Shown here piece by piece: positions 8,261-16,506 of a stretch of 60,592 nt of DNA. The position numbers and the translations under genes were made by a program. Position 1 is the stretch's first letter; every line of letters starts with the position of its first letter. This stretch comes from an uncultured Christensenella sp. GTDB taxonomy: Bacteria > Bacillota > Clostridia > Christensenellales > UBA3700. The DNA is taken from the NCBI GenBank assembly GCA_949290515.1, contig CASERZ010000009.1, forward strand, positions 1-60,592. The letters run 5' to 3'. The notes beneath the pieces are model-generated. The model searched no databases and was not told the origin of the DNA. It saw only the letters and a list, made by a program, of their open reading frames with translations.

Positions 8261-9988
8261 ATGCCTAACGATTACATTACGCTTAAAGCTCTCGCTTGCG
8301 AACTCAACGAGAGTTTGAGCGGCGGCAAAATAGACAAAGTAAATATGCCTGAAAAGGACGAGATTGCTCTGCTCATTCGCGCGCAGGGTAAAAACCGCAT
8401 ACTTACCGTATCCTGTAACGCAAGCAATCCCCGAATTCATACGGACGGAGACAAAAAGCAAAACCCTATGGTTGCGCCCTCTTTCTGTATGCACCTGAGA
8501 AAACATATCACGGGCGGAATTATCAATTCCGTAAAACTGCTCGGCGAAGACAGAATCGTAGCTTTCGACATCACCTCACGCAACGAGATGCGTGACGAAG
8601 TCAACCTTACGCTTATCGCAGAGATGATGGGAAGATATTCAAATATACTGCTTTTGAAAAAAGACGGAGTTATATCCGACACTCTCAAGCAAGTCTCATA
8701 CGATACGATGACAAAACGCTGTCTTCTCGCAGGAGTCAAATATTCCCTTCCCCCTCAGAACAAATTACTTCCTTCCGACAAGGAGGGCATAAAGAAGGCT
8801 TTGAAAGAATATTGCGCTTCCGACGTCTCGACATATCTCATATCGCACGTTTCGGGACTGTCTTTGCTGACAGCAAAACAAATAGTAACGCTGTGCGAAA
8901 TAAAAAACGACAGTCTTTCTCTCGACGATACGCAAATTGACACATTATGCGATAAATTGAACGAATTTATCAATATCAACGCGTCTTCTCTGTATTCGCC
9001 CTGCGTATACAGAGATAAGGGCGTATGCAAAGACTTCTTCGTTATGCCGTATGTCGGCTTCGACAACATTCAAAAAACTCCCTCTCTCAATGACGCCGTA
9101 GTACTGTGCACGGTAGAAAAAGACCGCGAGGAGCGAAAAAACGAGAGAACAAAGTTTTTGAAAAAGGCTTATGATTCTCTGATAAAGAAACTCAATTCAA
9201 AGCTTGCCAAAGACAACGAAAAGCTTACCGAATGCGAGCAGACTGAGAATATAAAAAAATACGGAGAATTGATTCTTTCTAATCTGCACGCAATAAACAA
9301 GGGTGACGAAAAAGCCGTAGTTACGGATTACTACTCACCCGACTGTCCCGAGATTACCGTCAAACTGGATACTCGTCTTACCCCCCAGCAAAACGCTCAG
9401 GCTTACTTTAAAAAATACGCCAAGCTCAAACGCACCTACGAAGTAGTAAGCAAACAAATAGAAGAAGTCAGAGAAACTCTCGAATATGCCCAGACAATCG
9501 CGCCTGCAATCGCACTCTGCTCGACCGACGACGAGATAGAAGAGGTGCGACAAGAGCTTGCGCAACTCGGCGCACTCAAACAAATCAAAACGCAGAAAAA
9601 CAAATTCAAGCCTTCTCAACCCGTTGCGTACGAAGTCGACGACTTTGTAATACTCGTAGGAAAGAACAATATTCAAAACGAAAAGCTCACCTTTAAAGTT
9701 GCTAACGGCTCGGATATTTGGATACACACTCAAAAAGTTCACGGAAGCCACACAATAATATTTGCCGAAGGAAGACAAATCCCCGACAAGGTAATTCAGA
9801 CGGGTTGCGAGATTGCCGCATACTACTCTCAAGGAAGAGATGGCGACAAGATAGCGTGCGACTATACCCAGAGAAAGAATTTGCGCCGTCACCCTTCAGG
9901 CAAACCCGGTATGGTACTTTATACTACGTATAAAACGGCAGTGGTAACACCTAACGAGCACCGTGAATACCTTACAAAATTCGATTGA
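8261..9988 (+). CDS. rqcH: Ribosome quality control factor RqcH (NFACT/Rqc2 family)
   Basis: 575 residues from MPNDYITLKALACELN, with GAGGA about 10 nt upstream; the open frame continues 32 codons upstream through the predicted leader structure, which I reject as coding. Order: NFACT-N domain (about 1-180, ending ITGGIINSVKLLGEDRIV), helix-hairpin-helix region, long coiled coil (about 290-440), NFACT-R domain with DIWIHTQKVHGSHTII near residue 490. RqcH binds stalled 50S-peptidyl-tRNA and adds C-terminal Ala tails that mark chains for Clp proteases. Its position divergent to tig-clpPX fits that role, though the adjacency may be chance. Confidence 0.95.
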   Translation: MPNDYITLKALACELNESLSGGKIDKVNMPEKDEIALLIRAQGKNRILTVSCNASNPRIHTDGDKKQNPMVAPSFCMHLRKHITGGIINSVKLLGEDRIVAFDITSRNEMRDEVNLTLIAEMMGRYSNILLLKKDGVISDTLKQVSYDTMTKRCLLAGVKYSLPPQNKLLPSDKEGIKKALKEYCASDVSTYLISHVSGLSLLTAKQIVTLCEIKNDSLSLDDTQIDTLCDKLNEFININASSLYSPCVYRDKGVCKDFFVMPYVGFDNIQKTPSLNDAVVLCTVEKDREERKNERTKFLKKAYDSLIKKLNSKLAKDNEKLTECEQTENIKKYGELILSNLHAINKGDEKAVVTDYYSPDCPEITVKLDTRLTPQQNAQAYFKKYAKLKRTYEVVSKQIEEVRETLEYAQTIAPAIALCSTDDEIEEVRQELAQLGALKQIKTQKNKFKPSQPVAYEVDDFVILVGKNNIQNEKLTFKVANGSDIWIHTQKVHGSHTIIFAEGRQIPDKVIQTGCEIAAYYSQGRDGDKIACDYTQRKNLRRHPSGKPGMVLYTTYKTAVVTPNEHREYLTKFD

Positions 9989-10022
9989 TAAAATGATAAT
10001 TTTTAAGTAGATACCAAAACAA

Positions 10023-10050
10023 AAAGCGGGATTACACCCGCTTTCTTTTT
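10023..10050 (+). terminator. Terminator between convergent rqcH and rluD
   Basis: AAAGCGGG-attaca-CCCGCTTT followed by CTTTTTT, 35 bp after the rqcH stop. The stem is symmetric with an A-run on the other side, so it may also serve the converging rluD unit. Confidence 0.85.
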
Positions 10051-10159
10051 TACTGTATTAAAAACAATTCCGTTGAAAATCATTCAATCGCATTTACATA
10101 CGCGCTTTGCCTTTATCGTACGTATCTGCCGTCAACACAAATTTAACAATCTAAAACAC

Positions 10160-11119
10160 TTAAACCTGTTTTTTCTCTCTCAGCTTATTCAGCACTTCTT
10201 CAAAATAATCGGGAAGAGGCGCGTCGAAGCTCATTTCCGTGCCCGTCCTCGGATGAGTAAGCGTAAGCCTGAAAGCGTGCAACAACTGCCCTTTTAGATT
10301 GAATTTATTACTGCCGCCGTATACAGGGTCTCCTACTACGGGATGTCCTATATGTTTGCTGTGCACTCTTATCTGATGCGTTCTGCCCGTCTTGAGTTCG
10401 TAGCGCATAAAAGTGTAATTCGAAAACCTTTCTTCTACCGTATAAAGCGTAGTCGCAAGCCTGCCCGAATTTCGGGAAACAGCCATCATCTTCCTGTCTT
10501 TTTTAGAGCGGTCTATGTACGTTTCGATAATTCCCTCGTCTTTGCTTACCACTCCGTCGACAAGCGCGTAATAATACCTCTTTGCATCTTTGGATGCAAT
10601 CTGCGCTTGCAAGGACAAGTGAGCTTCGTCGTTTTTTGCAACTACCAACAATCCTGACGTATCCTTATCCAACCTGTGCACTATACCCGGGCGCACTACC
10701 CCGTTGATACCGCTCAAAGATTTGAGATGATACAACAGCGCATTGACGAGAGTATTATCGTAGGCTCCCGGCGCGGGGTGCACAACCATTCCTTGAGGTT
10801 TGTTGATAACTGCTATGTCCTCGTCCTCGTAGACGATATCCAGCGGAATATTCTGAGGAGTGAGGTCAAGCTGTCTTACTTCCTGTTCCGTTACGGTTAT
10901 CGAATCACCTTTTTTGAGAAGCTGTCCCGCCTTGACGGATTTACCGTTGACGCTCACGTATTCGCCTGAGATAAGATTTTTGACGTGCGAACGGCTTACC
11001 CCCAGCTTTTCACTGAGGTATACGTCCAGTCTTTTGTCTACGTCTTCAGCGTCCGAGACTATATACTCCTCACACTCTTCAACGTCATCGACAATGTCTT
11101 CAATCTTCTCGTCTGACAT
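10160..11119 (-). CDS. rluD: RluA/RluD-family 23S rRNA pseudouridine synthase
   Basis: 319 residues. An acidic N-terminus (MSDEKIEDIVDDVEECEEY) leads into an S4 RNA-binding domain (about 28-75). The catalytic domain carries HRLDKDTSGL, whose first Asp is the nucleophile in this family, and ends with the RTHQIRVH motif. AAGGAG precedes the ATG by 5 nt. It isomerises uridines in 23S rRNA; which position cannot be read from sequence. It lies downstream of lspA as in many Bacillota, with a 190-bp gap containing a hairpin. Confidence 0.9.
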   Translation of the reverse strand: MSDEKIEDIVDDVEECEEYIVSDAEDVDKRLDVYLSEKLGVSRSHVKNLISGEYVSVNGKSVKAGQLLKKGDSITVTEQEVRQLDLTPQNIPLDIVYEDEDIAVINKPQGMVVHPAPGAYDNTLVNALLYHLKSLSGINGVVRPGIVHRLDKDTSGLLVVAKNDEAHLSLQAQIASKDAKRYYYALVDGVVSKDEGIIETYIDRSKKDRKMMAVSRNSGRLATTLYTVEERFSNYTFMRYELKTGRTHQIRVHSKHIGHPVVGDPVYGGSNKFNLKGQLLHAFRLTLTHPRTGTEMSFDAPLPDYFEEVLNKLREKKQV

Positions 11120-11268
11120 ATACTCTCCTTTTTTGTATTTAAAACTTGCACATCTTACTTCATTTGCGCATTTTTCGTCTTTATTGCGGCGCGCGATACC
11201 GCTCGACTACCGAATATCCGATATTAAGCGATAAGCAATAAGCCTTTATTGTCAGTCTTACAAAATTT

Positions 11269-11288
11269 ATGTCGGCATAAGCCGACAT
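11269..11288 (-). terminator. Perfect 8-bp hairpin between lspA and rluD
   Basis: ATGTCGGC and GCCGACAT separated by four bases. On the minus strand it is followed only by AAATTTTG, a weak T-tract. It may attenuate or process the lspA-rluD transcript rather than fully end it. Confidence 0.45.
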
Positions 11289-11309
11289 ACCCGTATTTAT
11301 ATTCTTCAC

Positions 11310-12092
11310 TCAGTCCTTGAGTTGCGTTTTGACTGCCGTCTCGGCTTTGCGTCTTTTTACCTGACGGGGTTTTACCTCTTGATTGTCAGCCCCTGCAGGC
11401 TCGCTGTCTTCGCAAACTTCTCCGCTTTTCTCCGCGCTTTCCCCGCTTGATACGCTTTCTTCTACAGGCGCGTCGGTAATACCCTCGCTTGCATCCTCTA
11501 CCGGCACTTCGTCCGTACGCATATTCTTGGGTGCTTTGGGCTTAAAAATACCCAAGTCGCCTTCCTTATAGTCAAAGACTATATACACGCAAATCATAAA
11601 TACACCCAAAACCAAATATATATCTGCTATATTCCCTACGCCGAAATTACTGTCGAACAAAGGCTGCCATATCTTGTCGAGAAACATATATTGAATAAAA
11701 TCTCTGACTTCCCCGTCGCAGAAAATTCTGTCGTAGAGATTGCCCGCACCTCCCGATATAATGAGAAGCATTGACCATCTGAAAAGCCACGATATTTTGG
11801 GTTTTTTAATGATTGTGTAAATCATAAGCGCGCAAAGCGCGACCAGTAATATTGCCGTCAAGGCAATCAAAAATCCCGTCTGCCCCGAAAAAATCGAAAA
11901 AGACGCGCCGTCATTAGTGCAAGGATATATTGCAAACAAACCGTCAACTATAATATACTGCGTATACATTTCCAGCCCCATACCGTCGAGTACGAGCTGT
12001 TTGGATACGAGGTCGCTCGCGAGAAGAAGAGCGAATATAACGAGTTCGATTACGATTCTTTTGATAATTGTCTTGTTTTGTTCGTTGAGCAT
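11310..12092 (-). CDS. lspA: Lipoprotein signal peptidase (signal peptidase II)
   Basis: 260 residues from MLNEQNKT (GGAG 4 nt upstream); a GTG five codons earlier lacks a ribosome site. Four membrane segments are visible. The two catalytic Asp lie in GGAGNLYDR and FGVGNIADIY. It cleaves prolipoprotein signal peptides after Lgt action. The enzyme core ends at about residue 175. The remaining 85 or so residues form a polar tail, first acidic and Ser-rich, then basic, with no similarity I recognise; most LspA proteins are 150-180 residues. It follows sepF in the ylmE-sepF-lspA-rluD unit. Confidence 0.93.
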   Translation of the reverse strand: MLNEQNKTIIKRIVIELVIFALLLASDLVSKQLVLDGMGLEMYTQYIIVDGLFAIYPCTNDGASFSIFSGQTGFLIALTAILLVALCALMIYTIIKKPKISWLFRWSMLLIISGGAGNLYDRIFCDGEVRDFIQYMFLDKIWQPLFDSNFGVGNIADIYLVLGVFMICVYIVFDYKEGDLGIFKPKAPKNMRTDEVPVEDASEGITDAPVEESVSSGESAEKSGEVCEDSEPAGADNQEVKPRQVKRRKAETAVKTQLKD

Positions 12093-12198
12093 ATATCTCC
12101 GTCGCACTGCTGAAAATGCGTCTGTTCTTGTGTGCCTGATTGCTGATAAAAGCGGTTATGCCGTTTGATTGAATCGCCCTGAAGCGCAAACAATACTC

Positions 12199-12921
12199 TT
12201 AATATCTGTTTTTGAGCGAACTGGGGCCTTGTATGGAAACACCGCCGGGAGTAAACAAAAACATATTTTCGGCTATTCTCTGTTCACATCCGCCAAGAGC
12301 GTATATCGCGCCGTTGAGGAAGTCGAGGATACGCTGTGCGTATTTTTCGTTGATTTTATTGAATTCGACGATTATCGCCTGTCTGTTGCGCAAATTGTCG
12401 ATAATATCCTGCACTTCCGAAAGCGTCTTAGGCGTTACGATGAGAATATTTTGCATATCTCCCTGTACGATTTGAGTTTGCCTTTTGCCCTTAAGTCCGA
12501 AAAGTCCTTTTTTCTTGGTCTGCTGCATTTCGGGCTGAGGCATACGTCCGTCATAGTCAAACCCGCCGTCTTGCGCATAGTAAGGATTGGAGTAAGGAGG
12601 ATTGTTGTACTGCTGAGGCTGAAAACCCTGAGGAAGTTGCTGATATCCCATAGGCTGAGACTGCATAGGCTGTTGCTGAACAGGCTGTGCGGGAACATAT
12701 CCTTGAGGATATGTTTGCTGAGGCTGAGAGTACTGTTGCTGAGGCTGCTGAGTATAAGAGGGCTGTTGATTATAAACGGGTTGCTGAGATGCAAAACCGT
12801 TGCCCGTCTCGGCATTCTGATAATCGCTACGCGAGAAGTTAAACCTTCTGCTTCTAGGAGTATAACCTCTGTCGTTGTTAAAAACTTCTCTTTCCTCGTT
12901 GTTGTAGTCTCGTCTGTCCAT
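12199..12921 (-). CDS. sepF: Cell division protein SepF
   Basis: 240 residues. An N-terminal segment of about 35 charged residues is followed by a Gln/Pro/Tyr-rich low-complexity linker (about 40-130). The C-terminal SepF domain (about 155-235) contains ILIVTPKTLSEVQDIID, RNRQAIIVEFN, RILDFLNGAIYAL and ENMFLFTPGGVSI. SepF anchors FtsZ filaments to the membrane. The linker is longer than in B. subtilis SepF (about 150 residues in all). The N-terminus is not an obvious amphipathic helix, so the membrane-targeting mode is uncertain. It is 9 bp after ylmE, the conserved dcw-cluster order. Confidence 0.93.
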   Translation of the reverse strand: MDRRDYNNEEREVFNNDRGYTPRSRRFNFSRSDYQNAETGNGFASQQPVYNQQPSYTQQPQQQYSQPQQTYPQGYVPAQPVQQQPMQSQPMGYQQLPQGFQPQQYNNPPYSNPYYAQDGGFDYDGRMPQPEMQQTKKKGLFGLKGKRQTQIVQGDMQNILIVTPKTLSEVQDIIDNLRNRQAIIVEFNKINEKYAQRILDFLNGAIYALGGCEQRIAENMFLFTPGGVSIQGPSSLKNRY

Positions 12922-12930
12922 ATAAACCTC

Positions 12931-13650
12931 TCAATCAGCTATTACGTTCAAATTATAATTTCTTTCGCCGAAAAGCACTCTTCCCAGTCTTACCATAGTC
13001 GAACCGCCGTATTCGATAGCCATTTCGTAATCGTTGCTCATTCCGCACGAGAGTATGTCGACCACGTGTCTGGGAGAAGCTACTCTTCTTAGTTTTTCAA
13101 ATAAAAGCCTGAATTCGCGGTAATAGTCCTTAAGTCTTTCTTTATCCTCGAGATTGGGCATAACCGCCATAAGACCTCTTATTCTCACGTTTTCCTTTTG
13201 CTCTACGTAATCTAAAAGCCCGAGTAATTCGCTCTTATCTACTCCGCCCTTGGATATTTCGCTTCCCATATTTACTTCGATAAGCGCGTCGATAACGAGA
13301 TTGTGTTTTTTTGCCTGTTTGTCCAACTCGTCCGCTAAAGCGGGTCTGTCAAGAGAATGTACGAGCGCGACCTTGTCGATTATATATTTTACCTTGTTTG
13401 TCTGAAGCTGACCTATCATATGCCACTTGAGATTTTTACCGCAATCGTATTTGTCTACGAGTTCCTGGACGCGGTTTTCTCCTACGTCTGTAAGCAATCT
13501 CTGAGAATCTATAAACTCTATGAGTTCTCTGGACTGAGTCTTGGTCGCGCCTATGAGCGTAACCTCGTCCTCTCTGCCCGCTCTCTGTTTAGCGGCATTG
13601 ATTTTTTCGATACAGTTTTTTATATTATTACGCACTTCTTCGAATTGCAT
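12931..13650 (-). CDS. ylmE: YggS/YlmE family PLP-binding homeostasis protein
   Basis: 239 residues. The PLP-binding lysine is in IGATKTQ near residue 37. Family motifs GENRVQE, WHMIGQLQTNK, and the C-terminal SCGMSNDYE-AIEYGGSTMVRLG are present. It is a single-domain alanine-racemase-like barrel without racemase activity that buffers pyridoxal phosphate. The SD is weak (GGTG). It heads the division unit and has a good promoter 30 bp upstream. Confidence 0.93.
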   Translation of the reverse strand: MQFEEVRNNIKNCIEKINAAKQRAGREDEVTLIGATKTQSRELIEFIDSQRLLTDVGENRVQELVDKYDCGKNLKWHMIGQLQTNKVKYIIDKVALVHSLDRPALADELDKQAKKHNLVIDALIEVNMGSEISKGGVDKSELLGLLDYVEQKENVRIRGLMAVMPNLEDKERLKDYYREFRLLFEKLRRVASPRHVVDILSCGMSNDYEMAIEYGGSTMVRLGRVLFGERNYNLNVIAD

Positions 13651-13679
13651 ATATACACCGTCCGAGGTATTCTACGTAA

Positions 13680-13708
13680 AGTATAGCACAAATATATCGG
13701 CTTGTAAA
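13680..13708 (-). promoter_or_regulatory. Sigma-A promoter for ylmE-sepF-lspA-rluD
   Basis: Minus strand TTTACA (13708-13703), 17-bp spacer, TATACT (13685-13680) preceded by TG. Predicted leader to the ylmE ATG is about 23 nt. Confidence 0.7.
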
Positions 13709-14077
13709 TAAAATAATAAAATAAGATGCGCAAATTGTACGATTGTCCGTCTATAAGCAATGCATAAGTACGACAATTTGAAAAAAGCAAATTCTTTTCG
13801 GCTTTTATCGCATTGTCAGTCCGCTATCCTTACGCCATACATCCGACCTTCCTTATTGAACTAAAAACGGGCACTGTCTTATCACATTATTTCCACTTTT
13901 ATTGCTATTATTTTTGACGTCAAAATTCACTCAGCTATTTATCTCAAAGCAATCTAAAAACAAATTTCTGCACTGTCGCAAACGAGTGAATTTTCAGTAT
14001 TTAAAACCTCGGTATCTCAAAGCTCGTGATTGTGATATTTTATAAATCCGATATTTTGCCTAACTAAAAAATAAAAA
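13709..14077. other. Gene-free AT-rich spacer
   Basis: Between the ylmE promoter and the terminator at 14078 I see no plausible gene, RNA or repeat. Confidence 0.5.
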
Positions 14078-14111
14078 TCCTCTCTTTCCGATTTTTTAAA
14101 GAATGAGAGGA
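14078..14111 (-). terminator. Terminator of the pdaB/tandem-OB unit
   Basis: Inverted repeat TCCTCTCTTTC / GAATGAGAGGA (one mismatch), with T-runs on both sides, so it can work in either direction. The nearest upstream gene is the minus-strand gene ending at 14309. Confidence 0.65.
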
Positions 14112-14308
14112 CTTTTTTTAAGAACGACTATTTCAATTGATTAATGTCAATACAAATGCCGTTGTGAAAATTCGATATATAAAAACAGTGTTTTTGTTCG
14201 TCTTGAATTTAGCCGTTTTTTATCTTAAATAGTTCTATTTTAGGTCAATTATTATAAAAATCAACTTAATTTGTAATTATTTAAGAATAAATTCGGCTTA
14301 TTTCGCTT

Positions 14309-14974
14309 TCATTGCTCGATTACACTGCTGGCAATCTCGATATTGTAATTATGCCTAGCATCGTCAGTAATTATCTTGCTGACAGATACTTCGTAAGCTA
14401 CTCTCTCCTCGGCTTCGTCGGGAGAAAGGTTTTTTACGTAAGTTCTGCTCTGTACTCTTCCCGTAACGGTCAATTTTTCGCCCACTTGCATATTTTGAAC
14501 AAATCTTGCGTTCCTTCCCCACATTATGCAAGGTATGTAATCAGACTTGTTGTATGCCCTGTTGACTGCAATCAATACATCGCATATTTCTCTCTTGAAA
14601 GGAGTAGTACGGTATACAGGCGGCTTGCAGATAAAGCCGGTAATTTCTATACTGTTGGGATTAGCGTTTTCGTCCTCTTCGAGTATATCTCTCACAAAAG
14701 CCGTAAGCAAAAGTCTCGACTTCGCCCCGTCGACTTTATTGTAACTTCTGAATTGTCCGACTACGTTAAGTTTATCTCCTACTTTTACGCTATGTCTCAT
14801 CAAAAGCCTGTCTGATACCGTGATAGGAATTATATCTCTTTGCTGAGACAGTCTGGGCACCGACAATGCCGTCTCATAAAATCCCTCTCCGAATACCTCG
14901 TGTGTGTAAACCGGCTCTTTTACGACTTCGCCGATTAATTGCAACTTATTGTTGTTCATCTGTTCGTAGTTCAT
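14309..14974 (-). CDS. Tandem OB-fold protein, single-strand DNA-binding-like
   Basis: 221 residues from MNYEQMNNN (GGAGGG 4 nt upstream). Two similar halves can be aligned. Residues about 8-105 run from LQLIGEVVKEPVY to RLLLTAFVRDI. Residues about 110-205 run from NSIEITGFICKPPVY to EVSVSKI. Each half has the SSB-like pattern G-x-V-x-x-P-x-Y then D-x-L/I-P-I/C and a G-x-V/F-x-S-x-x-Y strand. It lacks the acidic C-terminal tail of housekeeping SSB. It may bind single-stranded DNA or be a PriB-like adaptor. It is co-transcribed with pdaB (21 bp). Confidence 0.7.
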   Translation of the reverse strand: MNYEQMNNNKLQLIGEVVKEPVYTHEVFGEGFYETALSVPRLSQQRDIIPITVSDRLLMRHSVKVGDKLNVVGQFRSYNKVDGAKSRLLLTAFVRDILEEDENANPNSIEITGFICKPPVYRTTPFKREICDVLIAVNRAYNKSDYIPCIMWGRNARFVQNMQVGEKLTVTGRVQSRTYVKNLSPDEAEERVAYEVSVSKIITDDARHNYNIEIASSVIEQ

Positions 14975-14995
14975 ACTACCCTCCATTGTTTTATG

Positions 14996-15763
14996 TCAAA
15001 CGGTATTTTTATGCTGCACTCCGTTGTTATCTACGGTATAATTGCCCGTATAAACCATATCCGACAGCTTAACCATCTTGTAACCTTGATTTTTGAGATT
15101 TGCAATCACCAGCGGCAAAGCCTCGAGAATATTGTCGCTGTTGTTGTGAAAGAGTATTATTGAGCCGTTTTTCACGCCCTTCGACACTCTCGACAGTATA
15201 TCGGTAGCACTCTTACCCTGCCAGTCCAAAGAATCTACCGACCATTGCACCCCGACCATACCTCTCTCCTCCACGGTCTCTATAAGCGTATTGTTGTAAT
15301 CACCGAAAGGCGGACGGAAAAACTTAGGAGACTGCCCCGTCAATTCCTCTACCTTACCGCTCACATAATCCAACTCTCTGCAAATTTGCGATTTGTCCAA
15401 AGTGCTCATATTGAGGTGATTATTCGAGTGATTGCCTATATCACAACCGCTTTCAGCTATCTTTTTGACCATATCGGGATACTTGTCTATCCAGAAGCCT
15501 ACAAGAAAGAAAGTCCCGTCTACGCCGTGCTTCTCGAGAATATCGAGTATTCCCTGTGTCTTATCCGCTCCCCACGCGGCGTCGAAAGTCAGCGCAACCA
15601 CTTTCTCCTGAGTATCCACGCTGTATACAGGCACTTTTCTCAAACTGTTGTTGTTGAATACCGTCGCGACCGTTTCGTTTGATATTCCCACCATACACAC
15701 CGCCGCCAAAACGATTACCGTGACAAACGCGATTATTGTCCTTTTCTTTACGGATACAAACAT
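14996..15763 (-). CDS. Polysaccharide deacetylase, PdaB-like
   Basis: 255 residues. An N-terminal membrane anchor (about 8-27) is followed by a NodB homology domain. Metal and catalytic motifs are TFDAAWG (catalytic Asp and metal Asp region) and GNHSNNH (the two metal-binding His). RPPFGDYN and the late IILFHNNSD supply the remaining signature residues. The AAWG form is characteristic of the PdaB group, which in endospore formers is tied to cortex peptidoglycan; this genome's sporulation status is unknown. The start at ATG follows AAGGGG by 6 nt. Confidence 0.88.
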   Translation of the reverse strand: MFVSVKKRTIIAFVTVIVLAAVCMVGISNETVATVFNNNSLRKVPVYSVDTQEKVVALTFDAAWGADKTQGILDILEKHGVDGTFFLVGFWIDKYPDMVKKIAESGCDIGNHSNNHLNMSTLDKSQICRELDYVSGKVEELTGQSPKFFRPPFGDYNNTLIETVEERGMVGVQWSVDSLDWQGKSATDILSRVSKGVKNGSIILFHNNSDNILEALPLVIANLKNQGYKMVKLSDMVYTGNYTVDNNGVQHKNTV

Positions 15764-15993
15764 TCCTTACCCCTTGATAATAGCATCTGTATTGTGTATA
15801 TTTTTGTCTGCTATTGTCGAATTTTGTATTATTTGGGAGAATACTCCCGCTCTGTATATTAATGTATATTATCAAGGCGGCTCCTATATTCTTATAACAC
15901 AGTGATAAAATGATATTTTTAAATCGAATATTGACGTTTTTCTTCCGTTTGCATCTATTTTTGAGACAGACGCGACAAAAATTTATACAGCTG

Positions 15994-16022
15994 TTGACAA
16001 CTCATCAAAAATAATTTATACT
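15994..16022 (+). promoter_or_regulatory. Sigma-A promoter for SRP RNA
   Basis: TTGACA (15994-15999), 17-bp spacer, TATACT (16017-16022). Predicted start is G16028 or G16029. An overlapping TATAAT at 16022-16027 has the wrong spacing (22 bp) to this -35. Confidence 0.75.
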
Positions 16023-16027
16023 ATAAT

Positions 16028-16300
16028 GGCTGTGCTAGGTGGGGAGCTTGCGGTGCCCTGTACCTGCAATCCGCAATAGCAGGACTGAACGCTGTTCGAG
16101 GTTTTGGCTATGTGAGGCCTGCCCTTAATAAGTGATGTCGATACCAAGGTCTTGTGCAATCATTCACTGTGAACCATGTCAGGACTTGACCGTAGCAGCA
16201 TTAAGCAGACCGTTTGATGTGCCACGAGGTAGCTTTGGAGGAGTTAACTGTTCTGGTAACGCTTGGGTAGTCACTATCGACAACAGATGCACAGTTTTTT
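16028..16300 (+). ncRNA. ffs: Signal recognition particle RNA, large bacterial type
   Basis: About 270 nt. The 5' Alu-like domain shows GTGCTAGGTGGGGAGC and GGTGCCCTGTACCTGCAAT, as in Bacillus scRNA. The two ends pair (CTGTGC near 16030 with GCACAG near 16289-16294). The S domain helix 8 is at about 16171-16200 with GTCAGG and AGCAGCA flanking the apical loop. Where most bacteria have CCGGAAGG at the apex, this RNA has CUUGACCG (see findings). It scaffolds Ffh for membrane protein targeting. 3' end estimated from the terminal helix and a T-run (16295-16300). Confidence 0.93.
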
Positions 16301-16309
16301 AGAAAAAAT

Positions 16310-16331
16310 GCCACTTTCGAGTGGCTTTTTT
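16310..16331 (+). terminator. Terminator after SRP RNA
   Basis: GCCACT-TTCG-AGTGGC followed by TTTTTT. A second T-run directly at the end of the terminal SRP helix may act first. Confidence 0.9.
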
Positions 16332-16426
16332 GATACTCAAGCTAAGCTTTTCATTCTACAATTTCAAATTTTATGCGAACACCTGAAAAGTTTTGCAAAA
16401 GATTTTATCCGATACCATAATAGATA

Positions 16427-16455
16427 TTGATAAAATACTGATAAAATATTATAAT
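16427..16455 (+). promoter_or_regulatory. Sigma-A promoter for the NYN/OST-HTH gene
   Basis: TTGATA (16427-16432), 17-bp spacer, TATAAT (16450-16455), about 45 nt before the start codon's ribosome site. Confidence 0.65.
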
Positions 16456-16506
16456 TAATATATACAATACATAAATGCGGCGCGATAATAACGTCAAAGG
16501 AGAAAA

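Noticed and set aside
16022..16027. TATAAT as the -10 of the SRP RNA promoter
   Set aside because: Spacing of 22 bp to TTGACA; TATACT at 16017-16022 has the correct 17 bp.
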